DNA from: Idiomarina sp. MD25a
GTDB taxonomy: Bacteria; Pseudomonadota; Gammaproteobacteria; Enterobacterales; Alteromonadaceae
DNA length: 64,000 bases
Direction of reading: 5' to 3'
Assembly (NCBI RefSeq): GCF_001870515.1
Contig: NZ_MDGT01000005.1
Span: 154,185-218,184 of the forward strand
Shown: positions 60,658 to 64,000 of the stretch, in pieces
Layout: each line of letters starts with the position of its first letter
Numbering within the stretch: the stretch's first letter is position 1
Translations under genes and position numbers: made by a program
Notes under the pieces: model-generated
What the model saw: the letters and a program-made list of their open reading frames with translations, nothing else
The model's database searches: none
What the model was told of the DNA's origin: nothing

Positions 60658-62247
60658 CCTGATAACCGAGTGTCTATCATGTGCTCGAACCATTGCGGGC
60701 ACATGATGACTTGCTACCAAGACGATAGATTGAGGCAACTCACTCATCAGCCGTGCGGTAATTCGAGCAGCTAATGCGACTTCCAGGCCGGAAAAGGGTT
60801 CGTCCAAAATCACCAGAGGAGCGTCTTTAAGCAGTGCGCGGGCGAGCGCCAAACGTCGGTATTGCCCACCCGATAATCGAATCCCCTGCTCACCGATACG
60901 ACTATATAACTGCTCCGGCATTTGTCGGATACGCTCAGCTAACTCAACCCACTCCAACACTTGCCAAATTCGCTGCTCACTCAGTTGGCGTCCCAGCGTG
61001 AGATTGTTAAACACGGTATCATCGAGTATGTCGGTGTGTTGGGTAAGATAGTTAAACTCGGAAAGGTTCGGCACGGCTATTTCACCAGAAAAGTCCGAAT
61101 ACATACCTGCAGTTGCATTTAAAAGTGTCGATTTTCCCTCGCCAGAAGGCGCGGATAACCATATCCAATCGCCCGCTACAGCTCGGAGGCTTAACGGTGC
61201 AAACAGTTGACGTGACTGTCGGTACACAGCGGTGTTATCCCATCGCAGCGATGCATCGGCGGACTCAGTCACCCTCGCTTTTACTGCATTGCTCGCTTGT
61301 TCCGCTAGTAAACGACGACTAGCTAGGGCTGTACGTCCATAATTTTGCCATTGTTGCGGTAATTCAAGTAACAACTCCTGCCACGCAAGTGAGGCAAGCA
61401 GTAACATCACCACTTCAGCACTACTCATTTGTGCATTCGAATTAATGAACAAGTGAATAGCCAGCCCGTAGATACCCACAATAGCACCGTGAGTTAGCCA
61501 CTCTAAGCATAGCTTAATCTTTTGAGCGCGACGCTGTTCAACCAGAAAAGCGCGCTCTGTTTGTCGCGAGTAATGTCCAATACGCTCACTTTGCTTATCA
61601 AACTGCTGCCAAGCGAGGGTCTCCTCTATTGATTCGGTTAACGCCATACCCCGAGCTCGCATACGATGTTGATACTTCTCGACTTTCACCGCCTGTAACA
61701 CCGAGTAGTGTGCCAGTCTGGCGATTAAACAGACTGCACCTAACCAAGTGGCGACCACAATACAGGCAAGTCCCCAGTGATAAAAACTAAACCAGATGGC
61801 AAAACATAAGCTGACCGCCGTGACCCCCAATGCCGGCATCGCCAACCTCAACCAGAGATTATCCATCGCCTCGATATGACGAGTCAGCCCTTGGATAGCC
61901 TGCGCGACTCGAAAGCGAGCAAGTCCTTGATAGGCGTGACGCTGAAAATGTTTGAACCACGCAATTCGCCAGCGCGCTTGTATTTTTAACACTAAGTCAT
62001 GATTTACCAAGCGTTCAACGTAACGCGCTACGGTTCGCGTCACTGCGAAGAAGCGAATACCTGAGCCAGGTGCATAAATATTGACTGTGACAAAGAGCGC
62101 CGAGGCTGTAATAAACCAGCCCGATAAAGCCAGTAATCCAATGCCACAAATGATAGTGAGTAATGCCAACTTAAAGCCGAGCCACCATTGCCAACGGTGC
62201 GCGTAAAAGGCTCGAAACCAAGGCTTAAAAACTAAAGGTTTAGCCAT
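60643..62247 (-). CDS. cydC: CydC, ABC exporter half for cytochrome bd assembly
   Basis: Half of the CydDC heme/thiol ABC transporter that maintains periplasmic redox balance and is needed to assemble cytochrome bd. The 534-residue protein has a membrane domain of six helices (about 20-300), Walker A APSGEGKST, signature LSGGQYRRLALARALL and Walker B LVILDEPFSGLE. The ATG at 62245-62247 follows GGGAGG and overlaps the cydD stop by 8 bases; an upstream ATG at 62271 is less likely. Confidence 0.93.
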   Translation of the reverse strand: MAKPLVFKPWFRAFYAHRWQWWLGFKLALLTIICGIGLLALSGWFITASALFVTVNIYAPGSGIRFFAVTRTVARYVERLVNHDLVLKIQARWRIAWFKHFQRHAYQGLARFRVAQAIQGLTRHIEAMDNLWLRLAMPALGVTAVSLCFAIWFSFYHWGLACIVVATWLGAVCLIARLAHYSVLQAVKVEKYQHRMRARGMALTESIEETLAWQQFDKQSERIGHYSRQTERAFLVEQRRAQKIKLCLEWLTHGAIVGIYGLAIHLFINSNAQMSSAEVVMLLLASLAWQELLLELPQQWQNYGRTALASRRLLAEQASNAVKARVTESADASLRWDNTAVYRQSRQLFAPLSLRAVAGDWIWLSAPSGEGKSTLLNATAGMYSDFSGEIAVPNLSEFNYLTQHTDILDDTVFNNLTLGRQLSEQRIWQVLEWVELAERIRQMPEQLYSRIGEQGIRLSGGQYRRLALARALLKDAPLVILDEPFSGLEVALAARITARLMSELPQSIVLVASHHVPAMVRAHDRHSVIRLSHG

Positions 62248-63874
62248 GCGAGCCTCCCGCATCCAGCTCAAAGCGCTGATCAGCCAACGCGATTAAAGCT
62301 TCGTCGTGGCTAGCAACAATGACGGTACGCCCCTCTTTGCACAAGTTGCATAGTTCGCGACGAATCACAGCCGCCGATTCGGCGTCTAAGTTTTCTGTTG
62401 GCTCGTCTAAAATAATCAACGGATAGGAACTCAGTAAGCAGCGTGCCAAGGCTAAACGTCGCTGCTCCCCTCCTGATAACCCTGCTCCACGCTCACCAAG
62501 CATTGTGTCTAAACCCGAAGGAGCGACAGCAATTGCTTTATCGAGACCGACGCGTTGCAAAATGGGTTGGGGATCGCGCGGCCTGTCTTCGCTGTACAAA
62601 AATAAGTTAGTTCGAATAGTTGCGGGTAGTAAAAATGGTTGCTGAGAAAAGTAGGCTATAGGTTGGTCGCTATCTTTATCTCGTAACACCGTTCCGTGAT
62701 AGTTTTGTAAGCCAAGCAATACCCGTAACAGAGTGCTTTTTCCCGATCCTGAAGGACCTGAAATGACGGTTAACGCGCCCTTTGGGAAACGGAAGTCACG
62801 ATAGGATAGCAACGAGTCGGGTGTAATAACCGCTTCCAAGCCTCGAATAGCTACACAGTCGCCCGACACAGCCTTGGCCACATTATTGTTTACTTCATGC
62901 TGCTCATACTCTGCTAATAGAGTAGCAGCCCCTATAGCAGCTGCTCGGTCGTGATAAGTCTGCGCAAACTGTCGCAGTGGCGCAAAATATTCAGGCGCTA
63001 ACATCAGCACAAGTAAGCCACTAAACAACGTGAGCTCATCAGCGCCCAACCAATTGATGTAGCCAAGTAGACCAAAACCAACGTACAGGGCCACCGCCGC
63101 GATAGCCACGCTAGAGAAGAACTCCAGCACAGCCGAGGACAAAAACGCCAGTTTTAACGTTTTCATATTCGCACGACGATAAGTTTCACCTGCTTCTGCA
63201 ATTCTATTATTAGCGAAGGACAAACCATCAAATAATTTAATACTCGTAGCGTTCTTCAACATGCTGGTAAATACACGGCTCAAGGCAACATTGCTTTGCG
63301 CATGTCTTTGGCTCACACGCTCCGCACCCATACCGACAAGCGCCATAAACAGCGGTATGATAGGCCCCGCAATGAGCAGCAATACACCTACAACAGGGTT
63401 GAGCCAAAAGCACATAACTAGAATCATCAATGGGCTCAACACGGTTAAGTATTGCTGAACCAAATAGCGCTCATAATAGCCTCGTAGCTGCTCAACGGTA
63501 TCAACAAGCATCGAACCATCACCGCGGTCAATATCGCTTCCTTGCCGACATTGACACTGCCACCGACGCAGCAACGCCTTCCGAGCATGATGCATTGCTT
63601 CACCTGCGGCCTCGCTTTGCCAGATTTCGCGCTGCCAACTGAACAGGCCGCGCGCGAACGACGCGGTCAGCAACAGTACCCAATACAGAGTCAAGTCGTT
63701 GAGCGGTTGTTTGAGCGCCAGCAATTCATAGGCGAGCTGGGCTATCACATAGAGTTGTAAAATGACACTCGCGGTGTGTAACACACCAAACAGCAGCGCT
63801 CGACGAGTCGAGCGCTGCGCAACAGTTTGGATTTGCTTAAGATAGTTCGCTGCAGAGCGAAAATTATCACTCAT
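62240..63874 (-). CDS. cydD: CydD, ABC exporter half for cytochrome bd assembly
   Basis: Partner of CydC, 544 residues (E. coli 588). A six-helix membrane domain (about 20-300) is followed by a nucleotide-binding domain: Walker A ISGPSGSGKSTLLRVLL, signature LSGGEQRRLALARCLL, Walker B LIILDEPTENLDAESAAVI and the H-loop ASHDEAL. It begins 6 bases after cydB stops and is coupled to cydC, so cydB-cydD-cydC are one operon, probably with cydA upstream outside the window. Confidence 0.93.
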   Translation of the reverse strand: MSDNFRSAANYLKQIQTVAQRSTRRALLFGVLHTASVILQLYVIAQLAYELLALKQPLNDLTLYWVLLLTASFARGLFSWQREIWQSEAAGEAMHHARKALLRRWQCQCRQGSDIDRGDGSMLVDTVEQLRGYYERYLVQQYLTVLSPLMILVMCFWLNPVVGVLLLIAGPIIPLFMALVGMGAERVSQRHAQSNVALSRVFTSMLKNATSIKLFDGLSFANNRIAEAGETYRRANMKTLKLAFLSSAVLEFFSSVAIAAVALYVGFGLLGYINWLGADELTLFSGLLVLMLAPEYFAPLRQFAQTYHDRAAAIGAATLLAEYEQHEVNNNVAKAVSGDCVAIRGLEAVITPDSLLSYRDFRFPKGALTVISGPSGSGKSTLLRVLLGLQNYHGTVLRDKDSDQPIAYFSQQPFLLPATIRTNLFLYSEDRPRDPQPILQRVGLDKAIAVAPSGLDTMLGERGAGLSGGEQRRLALARCLLSSYPLIILDEPTENLDAESAAVIRRELCNLCKEGRTVIVASHDEALIALADQRFELDAGGSHG

Positions 63875-63880
63875 TGGTTC

Positions 63881-64000
63881 TTAGTGATAACCTTGATCGG
63901 CTTTTACCTTGCCGCGGAATACCCAGTAAGTCCAAGCGGTGTAAACAAGCACAATGGGGATTACGAACAGCAAACCTAACAGCAGGAATAGCTGTGACTC
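63881..64000 (-). CDS. cydB: Cytochrome bd oxidase subunit II, C-terminal end only
   Basis: The last 39 codons of a gene that starts beyond the right edge. The translation (ESQLFLLLGLLFVIPIVLVY, then TAWTYWVFRGKVKADQGYH) contains a final membrane helix followed by the typical CydB ending W-x-Y-x-V-F-R-G-K-V. Stop TAA is at 63881-63883. CydB with CydA forms the bd quinol oxidase used at low oxygen. Confidence 0.9.
   Translation of the reverse strand, partial: ESQLFLLLGLLFVIPIVLVYTAWTYWVFRGKVKADQGYH

Noticed and set aside
62248..62271. Upstream ATG of cydC
   Set aside because: It would add eight residues inside the end of cydD. The ATG at 62247 has a strong GGGAGG site.

Overview
The window reads as chromosomal DNA of a marine-type gammaproteobacterium in the Alteromonadales, most likely Idiomarinaceae or a close relative. 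This rests on gene content and order: a TonB2-type operon with TtpC and DUF3450, a pomAB-thiI block next to xseB-ispA-dxs, ribH-nusB-thiL-pgpA, yajC-secD-secF, cydDC, glnK-amtB, and a CrbS/CrbR-like regulatory pair. The genus assignment is inference. Coding density is very high. No tRNA, rRNA, CRISPR array, insertion sequence, integrase or phage gene was seen, and no gap without a gene exceeds 300 bases. Two genes run off the edges: tonB at the left and cydB at the right.

Layout. 1-3564 (minus): TonB2-like energy transduction operon. 3764-6418 (plus): orphan sensor kinase followed closely by rdgC, then a convergent HDOD gene. 7362-12850 (plus): lipoprotein peptidase of M49 type, a SulP transporter with a tandem universal stress protein, and an SrmB-like helicase. 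12847-16430 (minus): vanZ-like gene, thiI and the sodium-type flagellar stator pomAB. 16603-19591 (plus): xseB-ispA-dxs, converging on the minus-strand run 19598-28198. That run holds riboflavin/transcription/thiamine/lipid genes (ribH, nusB, thiL, pgpA), an envelope trio (exported GNAT, acyltransferase, DUF3014), yaaA and secF-secD-yajC. 28334-29854 (minus) is an FHA-AAA+ regulator that has lost sigma-54 contact motifs.

30613-41242 is the most system-like region. A hybrid kinase with a solute-transporter input domain and a convergent LuxR-type regulator flank a TonB receptor. Divergent from the receptor is an operon of GntP-family permease, acyl-CoA ligase and exported alpha/beta hydrolase, and the divergent promoter region contains a perfect 14-bp palindrome. 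Together they suggest capture of a compound at the outer membrane, periplasmic cleavage, import of an organic acid and CoA activation. The substrate is unknown.

41245-46542 holds an AsmA-like/DUF2062-like envelope pair, a RimK-type ATP-grasp plus GNAT pair of the kind predicted to make or modify peptides, and a GlpQ phosphodiesterase. 46539-49366: cysteine synthase-like gene, then glnK-amtB behind a convincing NtrC site and sigma-54 promoter. 49439-55954: cfa, an AI-2E-family membrane protein, two overlapping GGDEF/EAL-type genes (the first apparently dead, the second with an intact EAL domain) and an ArsR-family regulator with two cysteines placed as in persulfide sensors. 56087-60657: ChaC-like cyclotransferase, Mpo1-like protein, mechanosensitive channel, and an exported formamidase-like hydrolase with kynureninase behind a perfect 13-bp inverted repeat. 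60643-64000 (minus): cydC, cydD and the end of cydB for the cytochrome bd oxidase.

All calls are from reading sequence and recalled family features; no database search was run.
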